Positions 25,599 to 33,153 of a DNA stretch of 64,000 nucleotides are shown here, piece after piece. How positions within the stretch are numbered: position 1 is the first letter of the stretch; each line of letters starts with the position of its first letter. Source of the stretch: Oscillospiraceae bacterium (lineage in GTDB: Bacteria; Bacillota; Clostridia; Oscillospirales; Oscillospiraceae); contig JAGAQA010000003.1 of NCBI GenBank assembly GCA_017622995.1, positions 62,001 to 126,000 on the forward strand. The letters are read 5' to 3'. The notes beneath the pieces are model-generated. The model did not search any database. It worked only from the letters and a program-made list of their open reading frames with translations, and had not been told where the DNA came from. The translations under genes and the position numbers were made by a program.

Positions 25599-26291
25599 TC
25601 ACTGCCTTTCCTGTTTTTCCATGGGCTGCAGGCAATAGCCCCGGCCCCGCAGGGTTTGAATCAGGCCCTTACTTTCCCCCAGCTTTTCCCTGAGACGCTT
25701 CACTGTGGTGTCCACGGTACGGGGATCGCCTTCGTAATCAAAGCCCCAGACCATATCCAGAATCTGTTCCTTTGACACCACCTGCCCCCGATTGCGAACC
25801 AGCAGCATCAGCAGATCATGCTCCTTCCGGGTAAGCGTCACCGGGTTTCCATCTACCGTCAATTCCCCGCTGTCCATATCCAGCCGAACGCCGGAAAATA
25901 CCGCAACACGGGACTGTCTGCTGACCTTTCCCTCTGTCCGCCTGAGCAGCGCATCTGCCCGGGCATCCAGTACCTTGAGGCTGAAAGGTTTGGTGACATA
26001 CTCATCCGCGCCGCATTCATATCCAAGCAGCTTATCCTCTTCCTGAGACTTTGCCGTCAGCATAATCACCGGAACATCGGAGGTTTGTCTGAGCCTGCGG
26101 CAGACCTGCAAACCATCCAGCTCCGGCAGCATCAAATCCAGAAACACCAGATCAATCCGCTCAGAGCGCAGCAGAACAATGGCATCTTCTCCATTGTCCG
26201 CTTCCAGAATGTTATATTTCACTCCAAAATACAGTCCGAGCATTTTTCGTATTTTGGGGTCATCCTCCACAATCAGAAGATTCCGCTTCAT
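25599..26291 (-). CDS. OmpR-family response regulator
   Basis: A 230-residue regulator with receiver motifs VEDD, the acceptor Asp in LVFLDLMLPELDG, and YVTKPFS. The C-terminal winged helix ends in GLIQTLRGRGYCL. It is the partner of the HAMP-containing kinase encoded directly after it. The protease gene lies 19 bases upstream, so all may share a promoter in front of the protease. Confidence 0.92.
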   Translation of the reverse strand: MKRNLLIVEDDPKIRKMLGLYFGVKYNILEADNGEDAIVLLRSERIDLVFLDLMLPELDGLQVCRRLRQTSDVPVIMLTAKSQEEDKLLGYECGADEYVTKPFSLKVLDARADALLRRTEGKVSRQSRVAVFSGVRLDMDSGELTVDGNPVTLTRKEHDLLMLLVRNRGQVVSKEQILDMVWGFDYEGDPRTVDTTVKRLREKLGESKGLIQTLRGRGYCLQPMEKQERQ

Positions 26292-26310
26292 GGGTACTGC
26301 CCCTTCCTGT

Positions 26311-27132
26311 TTATCTCCCTGCCTGACTTAGCAGCTCCGCTACTGTTTTGGTGACGGTATCGATGGGAACATAGTAGCCCATACCCTCGCTGCCCAGTTT
26401 TTCCGATTTGGAAGAAGTAACGCCAATCACTTCTCCATCCTGATTCAGCAGCATACCGCCGCTGTTGCCGTTGTTGATGGCGGCATCCGAGGTGAATACC
26501 TCCTGCTGAAAAGCGCCGTTATTCAGGTAGCGGTTCACCGCGCTTACGATACCGAAGCTGACATTCTGCCCTTCGCCCAGGGCGTTTCCAATCAGAATTG
26601 CCCATTGGCCCACCCGAACGGATTGGGCATCTCCCCGGACAGCCGGATACACCAGAGGCAGAATATCTTCCGGAATCTGGGATTTTTCGATGCTGACAAC
26701 CGCAATATCTGCCGTTTGATCTCTGCCAAGGGTCTTGGCAGTCAGGAGGATTCCCTGGGCTTTCTCGGGACTGAATCGAACGCGGATAGAATCCGCTCCC
26801 TCCACCACATGATTGTTGGTCACAACCAGCAGCTCATCCTCCCGTTCTTCCCAGATAACTCCGCTGGCAGCTTCCGTAAAGCGCATCTTTTCCGAATCAC
26901 TGTCCGATGGGTCTGAAAGAACGGTCTTTCTGACCTGAAAGATCACGCTGGAGGGCATACATTTCTCCACAACTGCCGGGATGTCGGGAAAAGCAGCCGG
27001 GGTCGCTGCCGGTTCCTTCGGGGTAGGTCTGCTGAATAAAAGCACCTGCCCCCATGTAAAGAGGGTTAACATAAAAATCAGCGCCATGACCGCGCCATGG
27101 GATCTTCTGCCATTTCGTTTTTCTTCGTCCAT
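26311..27132 (-). CDS. HtrA/DegP-like trypsin-fold protease without PDZ domain
   Basis: A 273-residue exported or membrane-anchored serine protease. One N-terminal membrane segment (VMALIFMLTLFTWGQVLLF) precedes the trypsin-like domain. The triad is visible: His in VTNNHVVEG, Asp in QTADIAVVS, and Ser in NNGNSGGMLL. DegP and HtrA usually end in one or two PDZ domains, but here the protein ends at the protease domain (YYVPIDTVTKTV). The start MDEEKR follows AAGGGAGATTTAT. It heads the protease, regulator, kinase operon, which suggests protein quality control under envelope stress. Confidence 0.88.
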   Translation of the reverse strand: MDEEKRNGRRSHGAVMALIFMLTLFTWGQVLLFSRPTPKEPAATPAAFPDIPAVVEKCMPSSVIFQVRKTVLSDPSDSDSEKMRFTEAASGVIWEEREDELLVVTNNHVVEGADSIRVRFSPEKAQGILLTAKTLGRDQTADIAVVSIEKSQIPEDILPLVYPAVRGDAQSVRVGQWAILIGNALGEGQNVSFGIVSAVNRYLNNGAFQQEVFTSDAAINNGNSGGMLLNQDGEVIGVTSSKSEKLGSEGMGYYVPIDTVTKTVAELLSQAGR

Positions 27133-27466
27133 ATAAATCTCCCTTACTGTTTTCTTCTTTGGGGCAGACAATTCGCTGCGCCCTTCTGCGCTTATCCTAC
27201 CGGCGCATTGTGACAGTAAGGTGACAAAAATTCCCATCTGGGAAGAATAATCGTTTTCACTATCTTACCACGAAAGCAGATGTTTTTCAACTTATCCGTG
27301 CAAGGTCTGCCGTTTGGCCAGTTTTGGAGTGGAGGCGTTGCATCATTTCCATAGATTTGTAATTGGACAAAATTTGCCCTGACTTCTAAATGGAAGCCAG
27401 GGCAACGCAATCATTCAAGTAATAAAATAGGAAGCTATCACAATGAAGATTTTGGGAATCCATACG
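27133..27466. other. Intergenic stretch with one hairpin
   Basis: No gene is visible. TTGCCCTGACTTC (27374-27386) pairs with GAAGCCAGGGCAA (27393-27405) as an imperfect hairpin with a six-base loop, which may terminate the small minus-strand genes. The left part carries the promoter zone of the protease operon. Confidence 0.5.
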
Positions 27467-27775
27467 CTATTGCGTACTTTGCACTTCACGCACCAATCGG
27501 ATACCGACCAATACTCCATGCATAAATCCATTCCGTTCATGATCCCGGCAGAGGGCGCAGACGGGGTTGATAATCCAGTCCATTTCCTGTAGCGGCATTC
27601 CGTTCAATGCCTGATACAGTTCTGCAAAATCAGCCTTGATTTGGTCATCGTACATCGGGTTGATATCACCGTATGCCTCATAGAGCAGAGACAAGACAGA
27701 CTCGCCATCTCCCAGATTCAGCTTGCGGGAAGCTATATAGATTTCCAGTGATCGGAGATATTCTTTCAGGTTCAT
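27467..27775 (-). CDS. Small protein, DUF6809-like
   Basis: A 102-residue soluble, acidic protein. The C-terminal HGVLVGIRLVREVQ resembles the end of the DUF6809 proteins found beside transposon or ICE genes (family name from memory). Cys residues in NPVCALCRDHERN could bind metal. The start MNLKEY overlaps the stop of the TnpV-type gene (ATGA), so they are co-translated. Function unknown. Confidence 0.55.
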   Translation of the reverse strand: MNLKEYLRSLEIYIASRKLNLGDGESVLSLLYEAYGDINPMYDDQIKADFAELYQALNGMPLQEMDWIINPVCALCRDHERNGFMHGVLVGIRLVREVQSTQ

Positions 27776-28119
27776 ACAAAGACCAGCTCCTCTCGGATGA
27801 TCTCCTCGGCTCTGGCGCGTATATTGTTCATGCGCTGCACCCATGCCATTGGGTCAGTGGCTTTCAGAGCTTCTGTGATTCCCTCGGTTGCCTTCATCTG
27901 ATCGATCATCCGCTTCAACCTATCCTGTGCCTGCTCGTTCAGGTCAGCAAGGTATGTCCACAGCTCACCGGACAGAAGCAGGCAGTTGTAGTGAATCGGT
28001 TTGTGCTCCCTCAGATAGTCCCGGTGCATCCGTCCCCACTTGCCGATGGGACGGGATTCTTCCGGCAGTGCCAGGTCTGGGATAAAATAATCTCCCACAC
28101 GGATATAGCTGATGTTCAT
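27772..28119 (-). CDS. TnpV-like transposon protein
   Basis: A 115-residue protein whose N-terminus (YIRVGDYFIPDL, then GKWGRMHRDYLREHKP, LLLSGELWTYLADLNEQA) matches the TnpV proteins of Tn4451/Tn4453-type clostridial mobilizable elements. The function of TnpV is not established. I place the start at the second ATG (MNISYI), because AGGAGG stands 7 bases before it and only one base before the first ATG. It marks this stretch as mobile DNA. Confidence 0.7.
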   Translation of the reverse strand: MNISYIRVGDYFIPDLALPEESRPIGKWGRMHRDYLREHKPIHYNCLLLSGELWTYLADLNEQAQDRLKRMIDQMKATEGITEALKATDPMAWVQRMNNIRARAEEIIREELVFV

Positions 28120-28288
28120 GCTCATTCCTCCTTTACTTTGGTACTGCCATTGTATCGGAGTGTGAGGGGAAAGTCGATTGTGCCACAGGTAGCTTCCTAA
28201 CCTGATGAAAAAACCCGGAATCCATACCATTTTTCTATTCGTATATTTATTCGCTATATGCAAAACCTGCACATTGGTGTCGGAAAGC

Positions 28289-28324
28289 ATACTTGAATCC
28301 ATACTTGAATGCGTACTTGAATCA
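28289..28324 (+). repeat. Three tandem 12-base repeats
   Basis: ATACTTGAATCC, ATACTTGAATGC and GTACTTGAATCA follow each other without gap, about 120 bases before the tRNA fragment. They may be arm sites for an integrase or accessory factor. No gene covers them. Confidence 0.5.
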
Positions 28325-28442
28325 GAATATCAGGCATTGGAATCATTGGATTTTCGTCCAATATTTGCGTACAATAGTTCCAGTATTTCCTGTTTTTAGG
28401 TAAATGCTCAGTTTGTCTATTGCTTTTTGTGTCACATGAGCC

Positions 28443-28487
28443 ATGGCATTCAAGAGGTCAGCGGTTCGATCCCGCTTATCTCCACCA
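28443..28487 (+). other. 3' half of tRNA-Ala(GGC): attachment-site remnant
   Basis: From the anticodon loop (ATGGCAT, anticodon GGC) onward the sequence matches the end of a bacterial tRNA-Ala: TCAAG stem strand, variable loop AGGTC, T arm AGCGG-TTCGATC-CCGCT, acceptor strand TATCTCC, then ACCA. The 5' half is missing: the bases to the left (GTCACATGAGCC) do not form the D arm or anticodon stem. A tyrosine-integrase gene lies 136 bases to the right. This is how an att core inside a tRNA gene looks. Confidence 0.85.
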
Positions 28488-28489
28488 TG

Positions 28490-28523
28490 AGTCCTGAAAA
28501 CCATTGGTTTTCAGGACTTTTTC
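28490..28523 (+). terminator. Intrinsic terminator after the tRNA fragment
   Basis: AGTCCTGAAAACCA and its exact complement TGGTTTTCAGGACT surround one central base, and TTTTTC follows. The hairpin directly after CCA is the natural terminator of the tRNA transcript, or it was carried along with the attachment site. Confidence 0.85.
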
Positions 28524-28622
28524 TTGTTGTAATCGTGAATATTCGTTGTATAATCCGTATTTTCCGAACCGGGGCGTTACGCCCCGATCCGCGTTACTCA
28601 CCGTACCGGAATCGTACCGGAA

Positions 28623-29765
28623 TTACAACGGTTCCAGGTGGTCCAATACGTCCAAATCCGGGTCTTTTCCCCCGGAAAAGGCACTGGAAAACTTCCCGAT
28701 TGCCGCCAATTTCACCGGCTCCTGAACGTGCAGATAGTGCTTTGTCATGTCCACATCCGCGTGTCCCACGATGCTCTGGATGGTTGCCAGGTCAACGCCC
28801 AGCATCTGCATTTGGGAAACATAGGTATGTCGGCAGCTGTGGGGCGTCAGAATCCGAACCCCCTCCACCCCTTTCACCGCCTTCTGAAACTGGGTTCGGA
28901 AGGTGGATGGATTGCAGGGCATCCCCGGTTTTCTGGGAGATTCCCAGATGAATTTGTCCTCCGTGTCCCGGAGCAGCTTTGCGTAGCAGCGGAGGTTTTC
29001 GGGCACCGGGATACAGCGGTAGCTGTCAAAGGATTTGGGCGTACCCAGCGTGGCCGTACCCTTGTCCATGCACACCGCCTGCTCGATGGTGATGGTGGAG
29101 CCGTCCTCCGCAATATGCCGGGGTTCCAGTCCCAGCAGCTCCTGGGTTCGCATTCCCGTGCCCAGCATCAGGCGGATGCTCCAGCCGATTTTGTTCTGGG
29201 GCAGCTTCTCCAGAAGGAGCTGGACTTCCCGGGTGGTGAAAGCCTCCTTCGGCTTAGGACGGGCCTTTCGCATTTTGTCCGCATAGGCTGCGGGATTCTT
29301 GTTCAGCAGATCGTTGGCTACCGCCTTGTTGAAAATCTGAAACAGCATCCCCCGGCATTGAGCAATCCTGGAATTGGAGGCCTTGCTCTGGCGAAGCTGT
29401 TTCAGAAATTGCTCAATGTCATAGGCTTTGATCTGATCGAGCTTGCGTCTGCCGAAATGGCTTTCCAGAATCCGCAGGGTGTAGCGGTAGCTCTCCTGTG
29501 TGGTGGACTGGATGTTATCCTTGTGGTTTTCAAACCACAGCTCCGCCCACTCGCTGAAGGTGTACTCATGGGCGAGAATCACGCCTTCTTCCTTCGCACG
29601 GAGATAGGCTCTCATCTTTTTCTTGACTTCCGACTGGGTGTTGCCGTAAAAGCTTTTGTACTTGCGTTTGCCGTTGGGCTGGAACCCATCCATGATGGTG
29701 CACTCCCAAAGGCCGTTTTTGCGCTGGCGAATATGACCTTCGCCGTTGGTTCTTTTCTTTGCCAT
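28623..29765 (-). CDS. int: Tyrosine-type site-specific integrase
   Basis: A 380-residue phage/ICE-type recombinase. The N-terminal AP2-like arm-binding domain (GEGHIRQRKNGLWECTI; core HIRQRKNGLWE) is followed by a SAM-like core-binding domain (YTFSEWAELWFENHK) and the catalytic domain. The catalytic residues are the Arg of GTGMRTQELLGL, the HxxR of PHSCRHTYVSQM, His in VGHADVDMTKHY, and the Tyr nucleophile in TKHYLHV. The start follows AAAGGAGTTCA. It is transcribed towards the tRNA-Ala fragment, the expected position for an integrase acting at that site. Confidence 0.94.
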   Translation of the reverse strand: MAKKRTNGEGHIRQRKNGLWECTIMDGFQPNGKRKYKSFYGNTQSEVKKKMRAYLRAKEEGVILAHEYTFSEWAELWFENHKDNIQSTTQESYRYTLRILESHFGRRKLDQIKAYDIEQFLKQLRQSKASNSRIAQCRGMLFQIFNKAVANDLLNKNPAAYADKMRKARPKPKEAFTTREVQLLLEKLPQNKIGWSIRLMLGTGMRTQELLGLEPRHIAEDGSTITIEQAVCMDKGTATLGTPKSFDSYRCIPVPENLRCYAKLLRDTEDKFIWESPRKPGMPCNPSTFRTQFQKAVKGVEGVRILTPHSCRHTYVSQMQMLGVDLATIQSIVGHADVDMTKHYLHVQEPVKLAAIGKFSSAFSGGKDPDLDVLDHLEPL

Positions 29766-29848
29766 TGAACTCCTTTCCGCTGGCACAATGTGTTTCGTCA
29801 CGATCATTGTACAGCATGGCGGTTTATTTTGTAAAGTTTGCGGCGGCA

Positions 29849-29877
29849 CAACTTCGCCGAATAATTCGGCGAAGTTG
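29849..29877. terminator. 14-bp perfect palindrome between repA-like gene and integrase
   Basis: CAACTTCGCCGAAT and ATTCGGCGAAGTTG are exact complements separated by one base. It lies between the RepA-like gene and int. It may be a terminator or a protein-binding site; no T run follows. Confidence 0.5.
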
Positions 29878-29913
29878 CAGGCCGTAGTTCGGTATGTGCG
29901 ATTGGTGCGATAA

Positions 29914-31203
29914 TCAGGCTACGGGTGGGGCGTCTGAAATATCGCACATATCGTTTTTATCGGACACCCTTTCCAGAATCAGATACTTCACATTTTCCTC
30001 CCGACGCCCCAAGTAGCGGATACCATAGCGTTCAGACAGTTCTCTGGATTTCGCGTTAAGCTTTCGCACCAGAGAGTTGGGCTTGGCAAGGAGGTCGGGG
30101 TTGATTTTCAGAAGTGCTTCCAAAAGCTCCGTGGCTGTTCCCTTCCACGAAGGCTTGTCTTGCAGGAAGCTTTCCACCGCTGCCAGAACGGGGTCCTCCG
30201 GTTCTTCCTCCTGAGAATCGGCGTAGCCAAGAAATTTCCAAATCTTTTCCTCCCGGTCAAAATCCAGCAGCAGCTTTTTGTCCGGGTGCTCCCGGCTGGT
30301 GACGGTAAGCGAGCCCTGCGTCCCCAGCCGGTTTTCTTTTTCCAGAATCAGGGAACCGTCGGCGCAGCCGATTAGCCCGGTGGTGCCGGAGATTTTGTCC
30401 ACCGCATCGTCGGCCTCCTGCTTCCGGGTGTGATGCACCAGAAGGATGGTCCGGTCGAACCGGTCGGCGATTTGCTTCAGCACCGTCAGGGTGGCGTAGT
30501 CCCCGGCGTAGCTGTAGCTGTCCGCTTTCAGCTGGCGGATTTTTTGCAGGGTGTCGATGATGACGAATTTGGTTTCCGGATGGTCACTCAGAAAATTCGT
30601 GAGCTGTTCTTCCAGTCCGCTGCCCAGAAGCTCCGCATCTGTTGCGATGGTCAGGTCGCCGGTTTCGCCGCCGGTGACTTCCACCAGACGGCGCTGGAGC
30701 CGCTGATCGGTGTCCTCAAGGCTCAGGTAGAGCACACCGCACTGCCGGGTTTTCAGCTCCCACACCGGCAACCCCAGACTGACGCAATGTGCCAGCCACA
30801 GCACCAGCCAGGACTTGCCGATTTTGGAAGCACCGGCAAGGAGGTACAACCCCTTGCCCAGCAGCCCTTCGATCAGCTCCGGGTTGTCCGGGAACTGCAT
30901 GTCCATCAGCTCGTCCGCGGCGATGGTGTCCAGGCTGCATATCTTGACCCCCAACACCCGGCACACATGCTTGAGGGCATCGGCTGATTTTCGGAAGCCG
31001 TGGCTTTCCATGGCGTAGTCCACCACATCTCCTTTGCTGCCGCAGTTGGGACAGCTCCAGAGAAAATCCCCCACCACCTGCGCGTGCTGCCCGCAATGCG
31101 GGCAGACGGTGAGGGAGGGTTCGTAGTAGGGAATCTGGGTGGCTTTCAGATAATCGATGAAGCGGAATTTGACTTCCGTTCGCAGAATTTTGGGCGACTG
31201 CAT
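29914..31203 (-). CDS. RepA-like RecA-fold ATPase with N-terminal zinc finger
   Basis: A 429-residue protein. The N-terminal CPHCG and CPNCG pair (about residues 29-50) is a primase-type zinc ribbon. A RecA/DnaB-like core follows, with Walker A LAGASKIGKSWL (about residue 122), Walker B KFVIIDTLQKI, and LLVHHTRKQ as the sensor strand. This is the helicase type (AAA_25/RepA) common on mobilizable elements and prophages, where it serves element replication. The start MQSPKI follows AAAGGAGGGAGTGCCG. It lies between the excisionase and the integrase. Confidence 0.85.
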   Translation of the reverse strand: MQSPKILRTEVKFRFIDYLKATQIPYYEPSLTVCPHCGQHAQVVGDFLWSCPNCGSKGDVVDYAMESHGFRKSADALKHVCRVLGVKICSLDTIAADELMDMQFPDNPELIEGLLGKGLYLLAGASKIGKSWLVLWLAHCVSLGLPVWELKTRQCGVLYLSLEDTDQRLQRRLVEVTGGETGDLTIATDAELLGSGLEEQLTNFLSDHPETKFVIIDTLQKIRQLKADSYSYAGDYATLTVLKQIADRFDRTILLVHHTRKQEADDAVDKISGTTGLIGCADGSLILEKENRLGTQGSLTVTSREHPDKKLLLDFDREEKIWKFLGYADSQEEEPEDPVLAAVESFLQDKPSWKGTATELLEALLKINPDLLAKPNSLVRKLNAKSRELSERYGIRYLGRREENVKYLILERVSDKNDMCDISDAPPVA

Positions 31204-31217
31204 CGGCACTCCCTCCT

Positions 31218-31418
31218 TTACGCGGCACTCTGTTCTTCCATCCATGCCAGCAGTTTGTCCTTTGGGACAACCATGCGTTTGCCGATCTGGATGGTGGGAA
31301 AGCCCTTGGAGTGCATCAGCGTGTAGGCTCCGGCCCGGGAAATCCCCAGAACCTGCGCCACATCTTCGGCGCAGAGGGTGATGGGAAGCTGATCGATAGA
31401 GGTGTAAGTATTTGTCAT
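31218..31418 (-). CDS. Excisionase-type helix-turn-helix protein
   Basis: A 66-residue MerR-like winged-helix protein: LCAEDVAQVLGISRAGAYTLM is the helix-turn-helix and FPTIQIGKRMVVPKDKLLAWM, with core IGKRMVV, the wing. This is the common excisionase/DNA-binding type of tyrosine-integrase elements. It ends 15 bases before the RepA-like gene. It would steer the integrase towards excision, or regulate the element. Confidence 0.82.
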   Translation of the reverse strand: MTNTYTSIDQLPITLCAEDVAQVLGISRAGAYTLMHSKGFPTIQIGKRMVVPKDKLLAWMEEQSAA

Positions 31419-31424
31419 GTTTTC

Positions 31425-31566
31425 TATTTCCTTTCCTTAAAAATACGTTGTTTTCACTAGGGGCAAGCAATGCAACCCGGTACCCAGATTGCGAAATGGC
31501 TTGTTGGGGCGGTTCCCCCAATCCCCCGATACGCAGAAAATCTGCGGCTGCGCACCGTTCCGGCGC
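31425..31566. other. Structured gap after mobC, possible transfer-origin region
   Basis: On the minus strand this gap reads through a G-rich hairpin (TTGGGG-N5-CCCCAA type near 31503-31525) and then GGGTTGCATTGCTTGCCCC (31449-31467). Hairpins beside mobC are usual for oriT regions, but there is no relaxase to confirm it and I cannot name the nick site. Confidence 0.3.
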
Positions 31567-31923
31567 TTAAGTTATCTTTGAGAGTGAATCCAGAATCTTT
31601 CGTGCATAGTCGTACAGACCGTCGACTCTGTCGCGAATCTCCTGAACGTCCGCTTCGTAAATCCGCCCTGTGGAATTGAGGGAGCGGGCAATCTGGTTGA
31701 TGTTGTTGTTGGCGATGCCCAGCAGCCGGATCATTTCTTTCAGCTCCGGAAGCTCCAGCTTAATCACATAGCCGTCAATGGCCATCTTGCGAAGATACGC
31801 GCCCATGTTGCTGGTTCCGTACAATTCCATCTTTTTGAGAATCAGGTCTTTCTCTTCCGGGGTTGCCCAGAATTTGATTTGCTCTGTGCGGTTTCGCTTT
31901 GGCGTTTCTCTCTGCTTACGCAT
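31567..31923 (-). CDS. mobC: MobC-family relaxosome protein
   Basis: A 118-residue protein: a basic start, FWATPEEKDLILKKMELYG as a ribbon-helix-helix-like part, then LRKMAIDGYVIKL and the MobC hallmark GIANNNINQIARSLNSTG, with core NNNINQIA. MobC helps the relaxase open oriT. No relaxase gene follows in the window, which is unusual. The start MRKQRE follows GAAGGAGGACTATT and overlaps the end of the small gene upstream. Confidence 0.85.
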   Translation of the reverse strand: MRKQRETPKRNRTEQIKFWATPEEKDLILKKMELYGTSNMGAYLRKMAIDGYVIKLELPELKEMIRLLGIANNNINQIARSLNSTGRIYEADVQEIRDRVDGLYDYARKILDSLSKIT

Positions 31924-32104
31924 AATAGTCCTCCTTCCCGACTGCCCGCTTGGAAAAATATCGCGGGCACTCCACCACGATGGCACGAAAGCTCTGCTTA
32001 CAGCTGTGGATGCATCGCCTGCACAAGCTGTTGTAGCAGCGCCGTCCCCGGTGGTTCAGGAACAGCGACCATTCGTGTTTCAGTTTCTTGCTCATTCTCG
32101 GCAT
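31916..32104 (-). CDS. Conserved small Cys-rich protein of mobile elements
   Basis: A 62-residue basic protein with EWSLFLNHRGRRCYNSLCRRCIHSCKQSF (core CYNSLCRRCIHSC) and a later CPRY. The cysteines suggest a zinc-binding fold. I recall similar short proteins upstream of mobC in Clostridia elements but know no function. The start MPRM follows GGAGAGGCCC; a second Met three codons later is possible. It is the first gene after the repeat array. Confidence 0.65.
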   Translation of the reverse strand: MPRMSKKLKHEWSLFLNHRGRRCYNSLCRRCIHSCKQSFRAIVVECPRYFSKRAVGKEDYYA

Positions 32105-32138
32105 GGGCCTCTCCTTTCGTTTCTTTGCTGACCTGTTC

Positions 32139-32700
32139 TAAAAAAATCCCTTCATAAATAACACTAGGACACGGAAGCCCCGTTTTTTTCACTTACGTCA
32201 AATTATTTTTCACCGCCCTTAAAAAGTCCCTTCATAATTACACTTGGACACGGAACCCCAAAAACGCTCAAATGAATTTGAATTTTTTAATTACCCCCTC
32301 ATAGATACACTGCAGCAAAGAACCTCCTTTTTTCTCATTTGCTTTCAAAAATTTTTTTGCAGCCCCTGCCTTTCATAGAAAAGTCCCTCATAATACCACT
32401 GTTGCAAAGAGAGCAAAAAACGGAACTCAATTCTTAAAAAATTTTTCTCTCACTTACTAGGCAGTGAGAATGCAATTTTGTCCCGCTTGAAATGTAAACA
32501 TTTTATGAACCCCCTTCTGTCGGCGTTGTCGGTTATATAAAAGTCCCCTCACTTGGTAGGCAGTGAAAACGCGGTTTTGTCCCGCTTAAAATGTAAACAT
32601 TTTATGAACCTCCTTCAGTCTGTGTTGTCGGTTTTATAAAAGCCCCCTCACTTGGTAGGCAGCGAAAAAGCGATTTTGTCCGGGCTTATCACAAAATTTT
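32139..32700 (-). repeat. Array of degenerate tandem repeats upstream of the mob genes
   Basis: At least seven copies of a shared core occur; on the minus strand it reads roughly AAGTGAGGGGACTTTTAT or TTATGAAGGGACTTTTT. The three right-most copies repeat at exactly 99 bases (CACTTGGTAGGCAGTG-type hairpins at 32451, 32550 and 32649). Two of these units contain the palindrome AAATGT-AA-ACATTT (32490-32503 and 32589-32602) preceded, on the minus strand, by an AGGAGG- or GGGGG-type ribosome site and ATG. Left-hand copies start near 32147, 32227, 32295 and 32384 with spacings of 67-89. No long gene is encoded. Confidence 0.7.
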
Positions 32701-32894
32701 TTCATTTTTGTATGGTTGAACAAAATGCCCGTGCAACATTTGTGAACAGTTCCAAGTAGCGAAGGTTGCGGATAGATTGCACCGGCTCAGAATTTGCGGT
32801 ATACTGTCGTTAGGTTTGAGAAAGCACACCCACGCAATGCGGGCAAAAAAAGAACCGCCCGGAATCCGAGCGGTACAAACGGGAGGTATTCAAA

Positions 32895-33152
32895 ACGGGA
32901 GAACTATCGAAGCTGCCGAACATCGGCAAGGCTGTGGAAGCGCAGCTGATTCAGGTGGGAATTGAAACCCCGGAAGCTCTGCGGGAGATTGGTGCCAAAG
33001 CCGCGTGGCTGAAAATTCAGGAGATCGACCCGTCCACCTGTATCCATCGCCTGCTGGCATTGGAAGGTGCCATTCAGGGCGTCAAGAAAACCGTACTACC
33101 TGACGCAGTAAAGGCAGACCTGAAAGTGTTCTATCAAGAACACAAGCTATAA
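32895..33152 (+). CDS. TfoX C-terminal-domain protein with ACG at the start position
   Basis: An 85-residue protein matching the TfoX/Sxy C-terminal helix-hairpin-helix domain: KLPNIGKAVEAQLIQVGI, TPEALREIGAKAAWLKI, CIHRLLALEGAIQGV. Homologues begin MGELSKLPNIG; here the codon at that place is ACG, preceded by a well-placed GGGAGGTATTCAAA. Either ACG is used, a CTG/GTG further in (32913 or 32934) is used, or the gene is damaged. A hairpin terminator follows. The protein may bind DNA; its function outside competence regulation is unknown. Confidence 0.7.
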   Translation, partial: TGELSKLPNIGKAVEAQLIQVGIETPEALREIGAKAAWLKIQEIDPSTCIHRLLALEGAIQGVKKTVLPDAVKADLKVFYQEHKL

Positions 33153-33153
33153 A

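Larger units (their letters stand above)
27428..28199. mobile_element. Possible small mobile unit bounded by 10-bp inverted repeats
   Basis: TAGGAAGCTA (27428-27437) and TAGCTTCCTA (28190-28199) are exact complements and enclose the two small genes of TnpV type. CACAAT follows at slightly different distances inside each end. GGAATCCATAC also occurs as a direct repeat at 27455-27465 and 28217-28227. No transposase lies inside, so movement would depend on another element. Chance matches of 10 bp are possible. Confidence 0.35.

Noticed and set aside
28427-28951. Plus-strand frame across the tRNA-Ala fragment and the end of int
   Set aside because: It runs through the tRNA remnant and its terminator and is antisense to the integrase; no protein features.
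32139-32700. Repeat array considered as CRISPR
   Set aside because: Units are 67-99 bases and diverge throughout; there are no short identical repeats with unique spacers and no cas genes in the window.
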